From NCBI RefSeq assembly GCF_041915215.1, contig NZ_JAYSBV010000004.1: 64,000 bases of DNA. The stretch is one strand, 5' to 3'. The notes beneath the pieces were generated by a model. That model searched no databases, had not been told where the DNA came from, and was given only the letters and a program-made list of their open reading frames with translations. Source of the DNA: Zoogloea sp021286885 (GTDB lineage Bacteria; Pseudomonadota; Gammaproteobacteria; Burkholderiales; Rhodocyclaceae). The position numbers and the translations under genes were made by a program. Below, in pieces: positions 1 through 8,121 of the stretch. Each line of letters begins with the position of its first letter. Positions within the stretch are counted from its first letter, which is position 1.

Positions 1-192
1 CCCCAGAAGCTGGTGCAAGAGCTGGTGGATGAAGGCCTGCCGGTGCTCAAATCCTACCTATCAAGCTCCATCAAGATCCGCGAGAGCCACGAACAGGCCA
101 AGCCCATGATCCACCTGGACCCGCGCCACAAGCTGGCCCTGGAATTCGTGGCCCTGCACGACGAGCTGAACGGCGCCCTCCAGGCCGCCTGA
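1..192 (+). CDS. ParA-family ATPase, C-terminal end (partial)
   Basis: This is the last 63 codons of a protein that begins before the window; the frame is open from base 1 to the TGA at 190. The tail contains SSSIKIRESHEQAKPMIHL followed by an amphipathic end. This is the pattern I know from the C-termini of chromosomal ParA/MinD-like partitioning ATPases, in which a serine/isoleucine strand precedes the final helices. The nucleotide-binding motifs lie outside the window, so function rests on the tail alone. It converges on uvrD across a 49-base gap holding a GC-rich palindrome. Confidence 0.6.
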   Translation, partial: PQKLVQELVDEGLPVLKSYLSSSIKIRESHEQAKPMIHLDPRHKLALEFVALHDELNGALQAA

Positions 193-203
193 CCCAGCCA
201 GGC

Positions 204-221
204 AGCCCGGGCGCCCGGGCT
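204..221. terminator. GC-rich palindrome between convergent genes
   Basis: AGCCCGGGCGCCCGGGCT is a perfect 18-base palindrome in the gap between the ParA-type gene and the end of uvrD. It can fold into a seven-pair stem with a four-base loop in RNA from either strand. There is no T-run on either side, so if it stops transcription it is not a textbook intrinsic terminator. Confidence 0.4.
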
Positions 222-241
222 CAGACCTCAAACCTCAGCCC

Positions 242-2461
242 TCAGACCGCCTCCAGCTTGGCCATGGACAGCATCAGCCATTTGCTGCCCACGCCGGCAA
301 AGCGCACCTCCACCCGGGCATCCTGGCCGCTGCCCTCGGCGGCGGTGATGGTGCCGTCCCCAAACCGGGGGTGGCGCACCGTCTGGCCGATCCGGAAACC
401 TCCCAGATCCCGCGATTTCTGGGGCGGCGGCGGCGGCATGCTTGGTTCGGCCTTGCGGGTGGGCGGGTTGTAGTAGCGCGGCGCAGCCTCCTGGGCCAGG
501 CCCCGGGGCGTACTGCGGGGAGTGAGCCACTTGAGCAGCTTGTCGGGGATTTCCTCCAGAAAGCGGGAGCGCATGTTGTAGCGCACCTGGCCATGCAGCA
601 TCCGGCTCTGGGTAAAGCTCAGGTAGAGCCGGCGCCGGGCCCGGGTGACGGCCACGTACATCAGGCGGCGCTCCTCTTCCAGCCCGTCGTTTTCGCTGGC
701 GCTGTTCTCGTGGGGGAAGAGGCCTTCTTCCAGGCCCGAGAGAAAGACCACATCAAACTCCAGCCCCTTGGCCGCGTGGACGGTCATGAGCTGCACTGCT
801 TCGACCCCCACATCCGCCTGGTGATCGCCGGCCTCCAGGGAGGCATGGGCGAGGAACTCGGCCAGCACCGTGGCCGGCTCGGAGGAGACGTCCCCCGGCG
901 CACTGCCGGCGCCCGCCTCGGCCTGGAAGCTGGCGGCGGCATTCACCAGCTCATCCAGGTTCTCCAGCCGCTCCTGGCCATCTTTTTCTTTTTCGTAGTG
1001 GGCGCGCAGGCCGGAGAAGGTGAGCACATGCTCCACGCACTCGGGCAGGGGCAAGCAGGCGGTTTCCTGGCGTATCCGCTCGATCAGCATCACAAACTGG
1101 GCGAGGCTGGTGCCCGGCTTGCCGGACAGGTGGGGCACCGTCTGGTAGAGGGGCGTGTTCCAGGTGCGGGCGGCATCCTGCAGGGCTTCCAGACTGCGGG
1201 CACCGATGCCCCGGGTCGGGAAGTTGACCACGCGCTGGAAGGCGGTGTCGTCATCCGGGTTGGCCAGCAGGCGCATATAGGCCAGGGCGTGCTTCACCTC
1301 CTGGCGCTCGAAGAAGCGCAGGCCCCCATACACCCGATAGGGAATCCCGGCACTGAACAGCTGGTGCTCCAGCACCCGGGACTGGGCGTTGGAGCGGTAA
1401 AGCAAGGCGATCTCGTCGCGCCGGCCCCCGTCCCGCACCAAGGACTGGATCTCCTCCACCACGAAGCGGGCCTCGTCGGTGTCGGTATAGGCCTCGTATA
1501 CACGGATAGGCTCGCCCGCGCCCTGGTCGGTCCAGAGGTTCTTACCTAGACGACGGGAGTTATGGGTGATGAGGGCATTCGCCGCATCCAGGATGTTGCC
1601 CTGGGAGCGGTAGTTCTGCTCCAGGCGCACCACGTCCGTCACCCGAAAATCCCGCTCGAAGTCCCGCATATTGCCCACCTCGGCGCCCCGGAAGCGGTAG
1701 ATGGACTGGTCGTCGTCTCCCACGCAGAACAGGCAGGCTGACCCGGTCTGACCGTTATCGGCCAAAAGCTTGAGCCAGCGGTACTGAAGGACGTTCGTAT
1801 CCTGGAACTCATCGACGAGAATGTGCCGGAAACGGCTCTGATAATGCCGTCTAATGGGCTCATTTCGCTCAAGCAATTCATAGCAGCGTAAGAGCAACTC
1901 GGGGAAATCCACAACTCCCTCGCGCTGACACTGTGCCTCATACTCTACATATATCTCCAATCGCCGACGGGTGTAATCATCCCAGGCTTCCACCCCCTGG
2001 GGGCGTACGCCGGCCTCCTTCTGAGCATTGATGTAATGCTGCATGTCCCGGGGCGGGAACTTGTCGTCGTCCACATTGAGGGCTTTGAGCAGACGCTTGA
2101 TGGCAGAGAGCTGATCCCCCGAATCCAGGATCTGGAACAGCTGCGGCAGACCGGCCTCCCGGTGATGGGCGCGCAGCAGACGGTTGCATAAACCGTGGAA
2201 GGTGCCAATCCACATCCCCCGGGTATTGATCGGAAACATCGCCGTCAGACGGGCAATCATTTCCTTCGCAGCCTTGTTGGTGAAGGTGACGGCCAGGATG
2301 CCCTGGGGGCTGCAATGGCCGTTCTGGATCAGCCAGGCGATGCGCGTGGTGAGCACCCGGGTCTTGCCGGAACCGGCACCGGCCAGAATCAGCGCATGGC
2401 GGGCCGGCAAGGTGACGGCGGCCAGTTGTTCGGGGTTGAGATTGGCAAGCAGCTGGGACAT
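242..2461 (-). CDS. uvrD: ATP-dependent DNA helicase UvrD/Rep family
   Basis: The 739-residue protein is a superfamily 1A 3'-5' DNA helicase acting in nucleotide excision and mismatch repair. Walker A is AGAGSGKT near residue 30, the Walker B/DExx motif reads VDEFQDTN, and motif III reads GDDDQSIYRFRGA. Later motifs include LEQNYRS, LMTVHAAKGLEFD and VAVTRARR. The last ~50 residues (IGQTVRHPRFGDGTI) form the Tudor-like domain typical of UvrD rather than Rep. I chose the ATG at 2461 (MSQLLANLNPEQ) because family members start there; an in-frame start at 2485 would add eight unusual residues. The length is close to the family norm of ~720. Confidence 0.93.
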   Translation of the reverse strand: MSQLLANLNPEQLAAVTLPARHALILAGAGSGKTRVLTTRIAWLIQNGHCSPQGILAVTFTNKAAKEMIARLTAMFPINTRGMWIGTFHGLCNRLLRAHHREAGLPQLFQILDSGDQLSAIKRLLKALNVDDDKFPPRDMQHYINAQKEAGVRPQGVEAWDDYTRRRLEIYVEYEAQCQREGVVDFPELLLRCYELLERNEPIRRHYQSRFRHILVDEFQDTNVLQYRWLKLLADNGQTGSACLFCVGDDDQSIYRFRGAEVGNMRDFERDFRVTDVVRLEQNYRSQGNILDAANALITHNSRRLGKNLWTDQGAGEPIRVYEAYTDTDEARFVVEEIQSLVRDGGRRDEIALLYRSNAQSRVLEHQLFSAGIPYRVYGGLRFFERQEVKHALAYMRLLANPDDDTAFQRVVNFPTRGIGARSLEALQDAARTWNTPLYQTVPHLSGKPGTSLAQFVMLIERIRQETACLPLPECVEHVLTFSGLRAHYEKEKDGQERLENLDELVNAAASFQAEAGAGSAPGDVSSEPATVLAEFLAHASLEAGDHQADVGVEAVQLMTVHAAKGLEFDVVFLSGLEEGLFPHENSASENDGLEEERRLMYVAVTRARRRLYLSFTQSRMLHGQVRYNMRSRFLEEIPDKLLKWLTPRSTPRGLAQEAAPRYYNPPTRKAEPSMPPPPPQKSRDLGGFRIGQTVRHPRFGDGTITAAEGSGQDARVEVRFAGVGSKWLMLSMAKLEAV

Positions 2462-2768
2462 GGGGCAGATCAATGAAGCAGACAAGCTTCCATTCTACCC
2501 CGCAGCCACGCCCCGGCCGCAGACAGCCCAGCGGCGTGCGTGGCGTGATGAATTTATTGAAACCAAACGCAAACGGTCTTGCAGAAGAAGCCCGGTTTAC
2601 CTAAACTTGAATTGTGCAACGCAACAACGCAGCAGATCGAAGGATGAGTAAACACTGAAAACAAAAGAATTTTATTAAATTCGAATGTTTTGCAGTGCAA
2701 AAACCGCCACTCATGAGCGGCCGCTCAATCCCGCTGGGCGTGTTGTCCCCATACTGGAGTTTACGCAA
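2462..2768. other. Divergent intergenic region uvrD / small unknown gene
   Basis: This stretch of 307 bases has no credible gene. It separates the starts of uvrD (minus) and the small gene at 2769 (plus), so both promoters should lie here. The right half (about 2640-2700) is clearly A/T-richer than the surroundings. GCCACTCATGAGCGGC at 2706-2721 is a near-perfect palindrome with one mismatched pair and could be an operator. I could not identify convincing -35/-10 pairs. Confidence 0.45.
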
Positions 2769-3095
2769 ATGAACACACCAAAATCCCTCCCTTGGCATGC
2801 CCGCAAGGCTGGCGTGTCGATTGAACGTGCTGAAGCCCTGTGGGCCCAGGCTGTCCGCGAAGCCACCGCCGAAACCGGCTGGGTGGGCAACTCCGAGTAC
2901 TGGGGTGCCGCCATGGATCGCTTCCAGGACCTGCTCGTGACCGAACCCGCCCGCTACTGCTCGCCCCAGATGGAAAACTTTGTGCGCACCCAGCAACGCA
3001 TGTGGCTGCTGCCCCTGCTGGCTGCTGAAGACATGTGGAGCGCCATGGCCGCCAACTGGCGCCACTTCCGCGACCAGCTGGAAAAGGCCGCCTAA
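2769..3095 (+). CDS. Small protein of unknown function
   Basis: The product has 108 residues, starts MNTPKSLPWHARKAG and has no signal peptide or membrane segment. It looks all-helical and rich in Trp, Met, Ala and Glu, with a Trp-rich second half (TQQRMWLLPLLAAEDMWS, then AANWRHFRDQLEKAA). I do not recognise the family. An upstream in-frame ATG at 2685 would add 28 residues, but the ATG at 2769 starts the part with coding-like composition. The gene stands alone, followed by a repeat GCCTAACAAA (twice within about 20 bases) and the terminator at 3221. The Trp/Gln pattern is loosely phasin-like, but that is only a guess. Confidence 0.6.
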   Translation: MNTPKSLPWHARKAGVSIERAEALWAQAVREATAETGWVGNSEYWGAAMDRFQDLLVTEPARYCSPQMENFVRTQQRMWLLPLLAAEDMWSAMAANWRHFRDQLEKAA

Positions 3096-3220
3096 CAAAA
3101 GCTGCCTAACAAAGGCCGGCTGACTCAGGCCCAGGCGCTCGCCAGCAAGCCCAGAATTCTATCGCCTTCCCCAAAGGAAGACGATCCCGGTTTTTCTCCC
3201 TCCTCTCCTTAATGGAGTTG

Positions 3221-3255
3221 ACGGCGTCTGTCGCAAGGCAGACGCCGCTTTTTTT
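3221..3255 (+). terminator. Intrinsic terminator before yajC
   Basis: GGCGTCTG (3223-3230) pairs perfectly with CAGACGCC (3239-3246) across an eight-base loop, and GC plus a run of about seven T follow. It ends the transcript of the small upstream gene and insulates the yajC promoter. Confidence 0.85.
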
Positions 3256-3306
3256 GCCCCACGCCCAAGCCACAGCCCCGTGGCCCCAAGCCCCGGCATC
3301 TGCTGC

Positions 3307-3315
3307 TGCTATAAT
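3307..3315 (+). promoter_or_regulatory. Extended -10 promoter for yajC
   Basis: TGCTATAAT is a perfect sigma-70 -10 hexamer with an upstream TGn extension, 34 bases before the yajC start codon. No good -35 hexamer sits 16-18 bases upstream, which fits an extended -10 promoter. It lies just downstream of the terminator at 3221-3255. Confidence 0.65.
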
Positions 3316-3348
3316 TCGCCCCTTTGCATCTGATGCCCGGAGTTTAAT

Positions 3349-3681
3349 GTGCTGATTTCCAATGCCTATGCCCAGGCTGCCGCTGGCGCTGCCCAGGATC
3401 CCATGTCCAACCTGACCGGCATGCTGCCGATGGTCTTCATGTTCGTCGTGCTGTACTTCATGATGATCCGCCCCCAGATGAAGCGGTCCAAGGAGCACAA
3501 GGCCCTGCTCGAAGGCCTCCAGAAGAACGATGAAGTCATGACCCAGGCCGGCATCGTGGGCAAGGTGACCCAGGTGGGCGACAACTACGTACACGTGGAA
3601 GTGGCCCCCAACACCCAGCTGACCTTCCAGAAGCAAGCCATCGCGGCTGTGCTGCCCAAGGGCACCCTGAAGTCCATCTAA
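3349..3681 (+). CDS. yajC: Sec translocase accessory subunit YajC
   Basis: YajC is a small inner-membrane protein that joins SecD and SecF in the SecDF-YajC complex assisting SecYEG-dependent export. The 110-residue product begins MLISNAYAQ, which is nearly invariant in betaproteobacterial YajC. It has one hydrophobic segment (GMLPMVFMFVVLYFMMIRP, residues ~25-43) followed by the basic RPQMKRSKEHK stretch and a small cytoplasmic domain with GIVGKVTQVGDNYVHVEV. The start is GTG at 3349; an overlapping ATG at 3347 is out of frame and stops at once. Unlike many proteobacteria, there is no queA-tgt upstream. secD follows after 110 bases containing a terminator-like hairpin. Confidence 0.95.
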   Translation: MLISNAYAQAAAGAAQDPMSNLTGMLPMVFMFVVLYFMMIRPQMKRSKEHKALLEGLQKNDEVMTQAGIVGKVTQVGDNYVHVEVAPNTQLTFQKQAIAAVLPKGTLKSI

Positions 3682-3693
3682 ACACTTCAAATC

Positions 3694-3721
3694 CGGCCAG
3701 GCCTCGCCCTGGCCGTTTTTT
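3694..3721 (+). terminator. Terminator-like hairpin between yajC and secD
   Basis: CGGCCAGG (3694-3701) pairs with CCTGGCCG (3708-3715) across a six-base loop and is followed directly by six T. This meets the criteria of an intrinsic terminator although it lies inside the usual yajC-secD-secF operon, so it probably lowers secDF expression relative to yajC. Confidence 0.75.
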
Positions 3722-3791
3722 CACCGACAGCGCCCGCCGCTGTCGCTTTAGCTGTAGCGCTGTAGCCCTCCCCTCCTCCTAGTGCTCGATC

Positions 3792-5651
3792 ATGAATCGC
3801 TATCCGCTCTGGAAAAACCTCCTCATCGGGATCGTCCTGCTGTGGGGTCTGCTGTACACCCTGCCCAATTTCTACGGTGAAGTGCCTGCAGTGCAGGTCT
3901 CCAGCGGCAAGGCCACTCTCAAGCTGGATAGTGCAAGCGCCCTGGCCCAGCTCGAAGCGGGCCTCAAGGCGGCTGGCATCGCCCACGATGGGGTGTTCGC
4001 CGACCAGAACAGTGTACGGGTCCGCCTGCGCGACACCGACACCCAACTGAAGGCCAAAGACGCCATCGAAAAGGCTTTCAACCCGAATCCCCAGGACCCC
4101 TCCTACGTGGTGGCCCTGAACCTGCTCTCCGCCAGCCCCCAATGGCTCACCTCCATGGGCGCCTTGCCCATGTACCTGGGCCTGGATCTGCGCGGTGGCG
4201 TGCACTTTCTGCTGCAGGTGGACATGAAGGGCGCCGTCACCAAGCGCCTGGACGCCACCACGGGCGACCTGCGTACCCTGTTGCGCGACAAGAACGTGCG
4301 CCACAGCGGCATCACCCGGGAAGGCCAGAACGTGGTCGTGCGCTTCCGCGACGCCGAAACCCGTGACCGGGCCCGCGCCGTGGTCACCGCCGGCACCAAC
4401 GATCTGGAACTCAAGGAAGGCCAGGACGGCGCTGATTTCCTGCTGACCGCCAGCCTCGGCCCGGTGGCCCAGAAGAAGATCCAGGAATCCGCCCTCAAGC
4501 AGAACATCTCCACCCTGCACAACCGGATCAACGAACTCGGCGTGGCCGAGCCGGTGATCCAGCAACAGGGCCTGGATCGCATCGTGGTGCAGTTGCCCGG
4601 CGTGCAGGACGTGGCCAAGGCCAAGGATATTCTGGGCCGCACCGCTACCCTGGAAGTCCGGATGGTGGACGACACCCCGGGCGGCCTGGAAGACGCGCTG
4701 GCCGGCAACGTCCCGGCAGGTACCGAGCTCTACAACGAGCGCGGCGGTCGCCCCCTGCTGCTCAAGAAACAGGTGATCCTGACCGGCGAGCGCCTCACCG
4801 ATGCCCAGCCCGGCTTTGACGGCCAGAACCACGAACCCGCCGTGCACCTGACCCTGGACGCCGCCGGCGCCCGCATCTTCCGGGACGTGACCCGGGAGAA
4901 CATCAACAAGCGCATGGCCATCCTGCTGATCGAAAAGGGCAAGGGCGAAGTCGTGACCGCACCGGTGATCCGGGGTGAAATCGGTGGTGGCCGGGTCCAG
5001 ATCTCGGGCCGCATGAGCACCGAAGAAGCCACCGACACCGCCCTGCTGCTGCGGGCCGGCTCTCTGGCTGCGCCCATGGAAATCATTGAAGAACGCACCA
5101 TCGGCCCCAGCCTGGGCGCCGAAAACATCAGCAAGGGCTTCCACTCCACCCTGTGGGGCTTCATTGCGATTGCGATCTTCATGTGCGGCTACTACATGCT
5201 GTTCGGCTTCGTTTCGGTGGTGGCCCTGGCCTCCAACCTGCTGTTGCTGGTGGCCCTGCTGTCGCTGCTGCAAGCCACGCTGACCCTGCCCGGCATCGCG
5301 GCCATTGCCCTCACCCTGGGGATGGCCATCGACGCCAACGTGCTGATCAACGAACGCATCCGCGAGGAACTGCGTAGCGGCGCCAGCCCCCAGGCGGCCA
5401 TCCATGCGGGCTATGACCGCGCTTTTGACACCATTCTGGACTCCAACGTGACCACCCTGATCGCCGGCATTGCCCTGCTGGTGTTTGGCAGTGGCCCGGT
5501 GCGGGGCTTCGCGGTGGTGCACTGCCTGGGCATCCTGACCTCCATGTTCAGCGCCATTCTGGTGTCCCGTGGGCTGGTCAACCTGATCTACGGCAAGCAA
5601 CGCAAGCTTGAAAAGCTGGCCATCGGCCAGGTGTGGAAACCCGGCCTGTAA
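3792..5651 (+). CDS. secD: Protein translocase subunit SecD
   Basis: SecD, with SecF, uses the proton motive force to pull exported proteins across the inner membrane after SecA action. The 619-residue protein has an N-terminal membrane segment (LLIGIVLLWGLLYTLPNFY), a large periplasmic domain containing GLDLRGGVHFLLQVD (~130-145), and five further membrane segments in the last third. The conserved AIDANVLINERIREE lies in the membrane domain and includes the acidic residue linked to proton transport. The length matches betaproteobacterial SecD (~620). secF follows after 37 bases, so the two are surely cotranscribed. Confidence 0.97.
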   Translation: MNRYPLWKNLLIGIVLLWGLLYTLPNFYGEVPAVQVSSGKATLKLDSASALAQLEAGLKAAGIAHDGVFADQNSVRVRLRDTDTQLKAKDAIEKAFNPNPQDPSYVVALNLLSASPQWLTSMGALPMYLGLDLRGGVHFLLQVDMKGAVTKRLDATTGDLRTLLRDKNVRHSGITREGQNVVVRFRDAETRDRARAVVTAGTNDLELKEGQDGADFLLTASLGPVAQKKIQESALKQNISTLHNRINELGVAEPVIQQQGLDRIVVQLPGVQDVAKAKDILGRTATLEVRMVDDTPGGLEDALAGNVPAGTELYNERGGRPLLLKKQVILTGERLTDAQPGFDGQNHEPAVHLTLDAAGARIFRDVTRENINKRMAILLIEKGKGEVVTAPVIRGEIGGGRVQISGRMSTEEATDTALLLRAGSLAAPMEIIEERTIGPSLGAENISKGFHSTLWGFIAIAIFMCGYYMLFGFVSVVALASNLLLLVALLSLLQATLTLPGIAAIALTLGMAIDANVLINERIREELRSGASPQAAIHAGYDRAFDTILDSNVTTLIAGIALLVFGSGPVRGFAVVHCLGILTSMFSAILVSRGLVNLIYGKQRKLEKLAIGQVWKPGL

Positions 5652-5688
5652 GCGGGCAGCCACCGACTATCGAAACGGATAAGCGACC

Positions 5689-6621
5689 ATGGAATTTTTC
5701 CGCATCAAGAAAGATATTCCCTTCATGCGCCACGCGCTGGTGTTCAACGTCATCTCGTTGATCACCTTCCTGCTGGCGGTCTTCTTCCTGCTCACCAAGG
5801 GGCTGCACTTCAGCGTCGAGTTCACCGGCGGCACCCTGATGGAAGTCAGCTATGCCGAGGCGCCCCCGCTCGAAAAGCTGCGGGATGCCCTCACCCACGA
5901 AGGCTACCCGGACGCCCAGGTGCAAAACTTCGGTAGCGCCCGGGACGTGCTGATCCGCCTGCCCAATCGGGAAGGGGATGAAACGGCCAAAGTCAGCGAA
6001 AAGGTGATGGGTACCCTCAAGGCGTTGGGCACCGCCGAGCCCCAACTACGCCGGGTCGAATTTGTGGGCCCCCAGGTAGGCAAGGAGCTCGCATCCGATG
6101 GCTCGATGGCCTTGTTGCTGGTGATTGCCGGGATTGTGGTGTATCTGGCCCTGCGTTTTGAATGGCGCTTTGCCGTCTCGGCCATCATCGCCAACCTGCA
6201 CGACGTAGTGATCATCCTGGGCTTCTTCGCTTTGTTCCAGTGGGAATTCTCGCTCCCGGTGCTGGCCGCCACCCTGGCCGTGCTGGGCTATTCGGTGAAC
6301 GAATCAGTGGTGGTGTTCGACCGAGTGCGTGAAACCTTTCGCAAAAAGCGCGGCCTCAGCACCCCCGAAGTGCTGGATCACGCCATCACCAGCACCATCA
6401 GCCGAACCATCATCACCCACGGCAGCACTCAGATGATGGTGCTCTCCATGCTGGTGTTTGGCGGCGAAACCCTCTACTACTTCGCCCTCGCACTCACCAT
6501 CGGGATCTGCTTCGGGATCTATTCCTCCGTCCTCGTCGCCAGCCCCCTGGTGATGTGGCTGGGCGTATCCCGGGAACAGTTCATCCAAGTGAAGAAGGAA
6601 AAGCAGGAAGCGGTGGTGTAA
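5689..6621 (+). CDS. secF: Protein translocase subunit SecF
   Basis: SecF pairs with SecD in the auxiliary Sec complex. The 310-residue protein begins MEFFRIKKDIPFMRH, with a first membrane segment at ~18-38. It carries VEFTGGTLMEV in the periplasmic loop and NESVVVFDRVRETFRKK in the fourth-fifth membrane region, a signature of SecF. Five more hydrophobic helices follow. The start is supported by AAGCGACC before the ATG and by normal family length. The gene ends 100 bases before the convergent tssA, with a terminator between. Confidence 0.97.
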   Translation: MEFFRIKKDIPFMRHALVFNVISLITFLLAVFFLLTKGLHFSVEFTGGTLMEVSYAEAPPLEKLRDALTHEGYPDAQVQNFGSARDVLIRLPNREGDETAKVSEKVMGTLKALGTAEPQLRRVEFVGPQVGKELASDGSMALLLVIAGIVVYLALRFEWRFAVSAIIANLHDVVIILGFFALFQWEFSLPVLAATLAVLGYSVNESVVVFDRVRETFRKKRGLSTPEVLDHAITSTISRTIITHGSTQMMVLSMLVFGGETLYYFALALTIGICFGIYSSVLVASPLVMWLGVSREQFIQVKKEKQEAVV

Positions 6622-6689
6622 GGCATCCGCACAATGCCAAGGGCGGCCTCAAGTCGACCGCCCCTGCATCACACCATGCCTTCTACCTC

Positions 6690-6722
6690 AACAGGCCGGC
6701 CCCAGGGTCGGCCTGTTTCGTT
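6690..6722 (+). terminator. Intrinsic terminator after secF
   Basis: AACAGGCCG (6690-6698) pairs with CGGCCTGTT (6709-6717) across a ten-base loop and is followed by TTTCGTTT. On the plus strand this is a good intrinsic terminator for yajC-secD-secF. The minus strand has no T-run, so for tssA it would be only a 3' hairpin. It separates the housekeeping block from the T6SS locus. Confidence 0.8.
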
Positions 6723-7826
6723 TCAGCCACCGGCCTGCCGGAAGTCCAGCAACTCCCGCAACTGGCCCAGGGTGGCATCATCCTTCACCACATGCTGTAA
6801 CCATTCCTCCAGGCTCATGGTGGCCCAGCGGGCTGCACGTTCAGCCAGGAGAGACACGGGGCTGTGGGGCTCGTGGGTACGGAAGTAGCGGGCCACCTCA
6901 CCCAACATCTGCACCGCCTGGGCGCGGGTCTGGATGCTGCCATCGAAATGCTGCGGCATGGGCTGCTGGGCTAAGGCTTGAAAGGCCGCATGGATGGGCA
7001 TGGGAGAAGCAGACATGGGGCTGACTCCAGAGGCGGTGGGTTGGGCAGAACGGAATTCGGCCGCAGGGTTGATCTGCTTGCGGTAGCGCAACACCAGATC
7101 CTGACAGGCATAAATGCTGTTCCGAACATCGGACAAACTCGGTGCTTGATCGCCAAAGCGTTTTTCCAGCAGCAGATCCAACGCGTCGTAGCGCTCCAAG
7201 GCCTGTACCAACTGCTCCTGCAAGGCGCCAAACCAGGGGGCGCCGCATTGCTGCGCCGCTTTTTCGAAGACCTCGCCCGGCAACTTGCCATCTGCAATGG
7301 CCGCATCCCGGGCCGAAGGGTCGCGCAAACCCAGGTTGTCCACCTCCCGGGATTGCTGCCAGTCCAGCCAGCTATAGCCCCCCTGCTCAGGCCGCAACAC
7401 GGGGGCCTTGCGAATGGCGTCAGCCAGCTGCAGCTTTAGCCACTCCAGCTTCCCCACCCGTTCATCCAGATCCTGCGGATCCAGTTCTGGATACCCCCGG
7501 TCCCAGTAGCGCTCCAGCCAGCCCTGCAACCAGGCCAGCACCAAGGGCAAGGCGCCCAGCCCCTGCTGGCGCACCCGCGCCTCCGCTCCCCACACCACTA
7601 ACTGCAAATCCTTGCTCTGATTCTGGAAAGCATCTTCACACCACTGAACCACCCGGGGCCATTCCGCCACTTTGAGCGCCTGGGCCCATTCGCCCTGGGC
7701 CAGGGCCGGATCATCGCTGCGCCGCGCCTCACGAATCTGGTCGAACAGGCTGGAGTAGGCCAGATCCTCCCCGGCGGGCTGAGGGCCGGGTATGGGGGCC
7801 AGCAATTGCTGCAGTTTGGTTTCCAT
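6723..7826 (-). CDS. tssA: T6SS baseplate/tail-assembly protein TssA (ImpA type)
   Basis: TssA organises baseplate priming and sheath-tube polymerisation of the type VI secretion machine. The 367-residue protein starts METKLQQLLAPIPGPQPAGEDL, and PxPAGEDLxYSxLFDxIREARRxD is the hallmark of the ImpA N-terminal domain, here at residues 10-35. The ATG at 7826 is preferred over 7871 because the domain begins directly after it. The middle contains a Trp-rich helical region (WLQGWLERYWDRGYPELDP) typical of the family. It is the last gene of the tssB-to-tssA unit, 31 bases after the PAAR gene, and runs into the secF terminator. Confidence 0.9.
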   Translation of the reverse strand: METKLQQLLAPIPGPQPAGEDLAYSSLFDQIREARRSDDPALAQGEWAQALKVAEWPRVVQWCEDAFQNQSKDLQLVVWGAEARVRQQGLGALPLVLAWLQGWLERYWDRGYPELDPQDLDERVGKLEWLKLQLADAIRKAPVLRPEQGGYSWLDWQQSREVDNLGLRDPSARDAAIADGKLPGEVFEKAAQQCGAPWFGALQEQLVQALERYDALDLLLEKRFGDQAPSLSDVRNSIYACQDLVLRYRKQINPAAEFRSAQPTASGVSPMSASPMPIHAAFQALAQQPMPQHFDGSIQTRAQAVQMLGEVARYFRTHEPHSPVSLLAERAARWATMSLEEWLQHVVKDDATLGQLRELLDFRQAGG

Positions 7827-7857
7827 AATTTTTATGCTTGCTGGCACGGGGTGGAGA

Positions 7858-8121
7858 TCACCCCTTGCCAACTTCAGAAAAGGTCGAAATCAAAGACGCC
7901 CCACAGGTGGTTTTATGACCTTCCAGGGCCACCGGCTTGCCATCGACAATCCAGCTGGGATCACCTTCTGCAATGGTGCAGCCCGAATGCCCCTTGATCG
8001 GGCAACTGACCGCATCCCCTTTCAGGGCGACCTTCTTGCCGAACAGCGTGGTGTTGGAGGCGGCGCTCAACACACGCCCCCCGTGACTGGTGGGATCACC
8101 CAAACGTATGGCTTTTTTCAT
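7858..8121 (-). CDS. PAAR-domain protein, T6SS spike tip
   Basis: PAAR proteins form the sharp cone that caps the VgrG spike of T6SS and recruit effectors. This 87-residue protein is a stand-alone PAAR domain (MKKAIRLGDPTSHGGRVL, then GDAVSCPIKGHSGCTI and VALEGHKTTCGASLIS). The His and Cys residues suited to zinc coordination at the tip are present. There is no N- or C-terminal extension, so it carries no built-in toxin. Its start overlaps the stop of the upstream gene (ATGA, 8118-8121), indicating translational coupling with that 479-residue protein. No vgrG lies beside it. Confidence 0.9.
   Translation of the reverse strand: MKKAIRLGDPTSHGGRVLSAASNTTLFGKKVALKGDAVSCPIKGHSGCTIAEGDPSWIVDGKPVALEGHKTTCGASLISTFSEVGKG

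Noticed and set aside
2601..3098. Minus-strand frame of 165 codons opposite the small gene at 2769
   Set aside because: It has no motif and spans the A/T-rich intergenic region; the plus-strand frame has better coding character and is followed by a correctly oriented terminator.
3687..5663. Open frame of 658 codons on the minus strand opposite secD
   Set aside because: It is an exact shadow of secD in G+C-rich DNA; its product is Gly/Gln/His-rich without known motifs, while the plus strand has unmistakable SecD.
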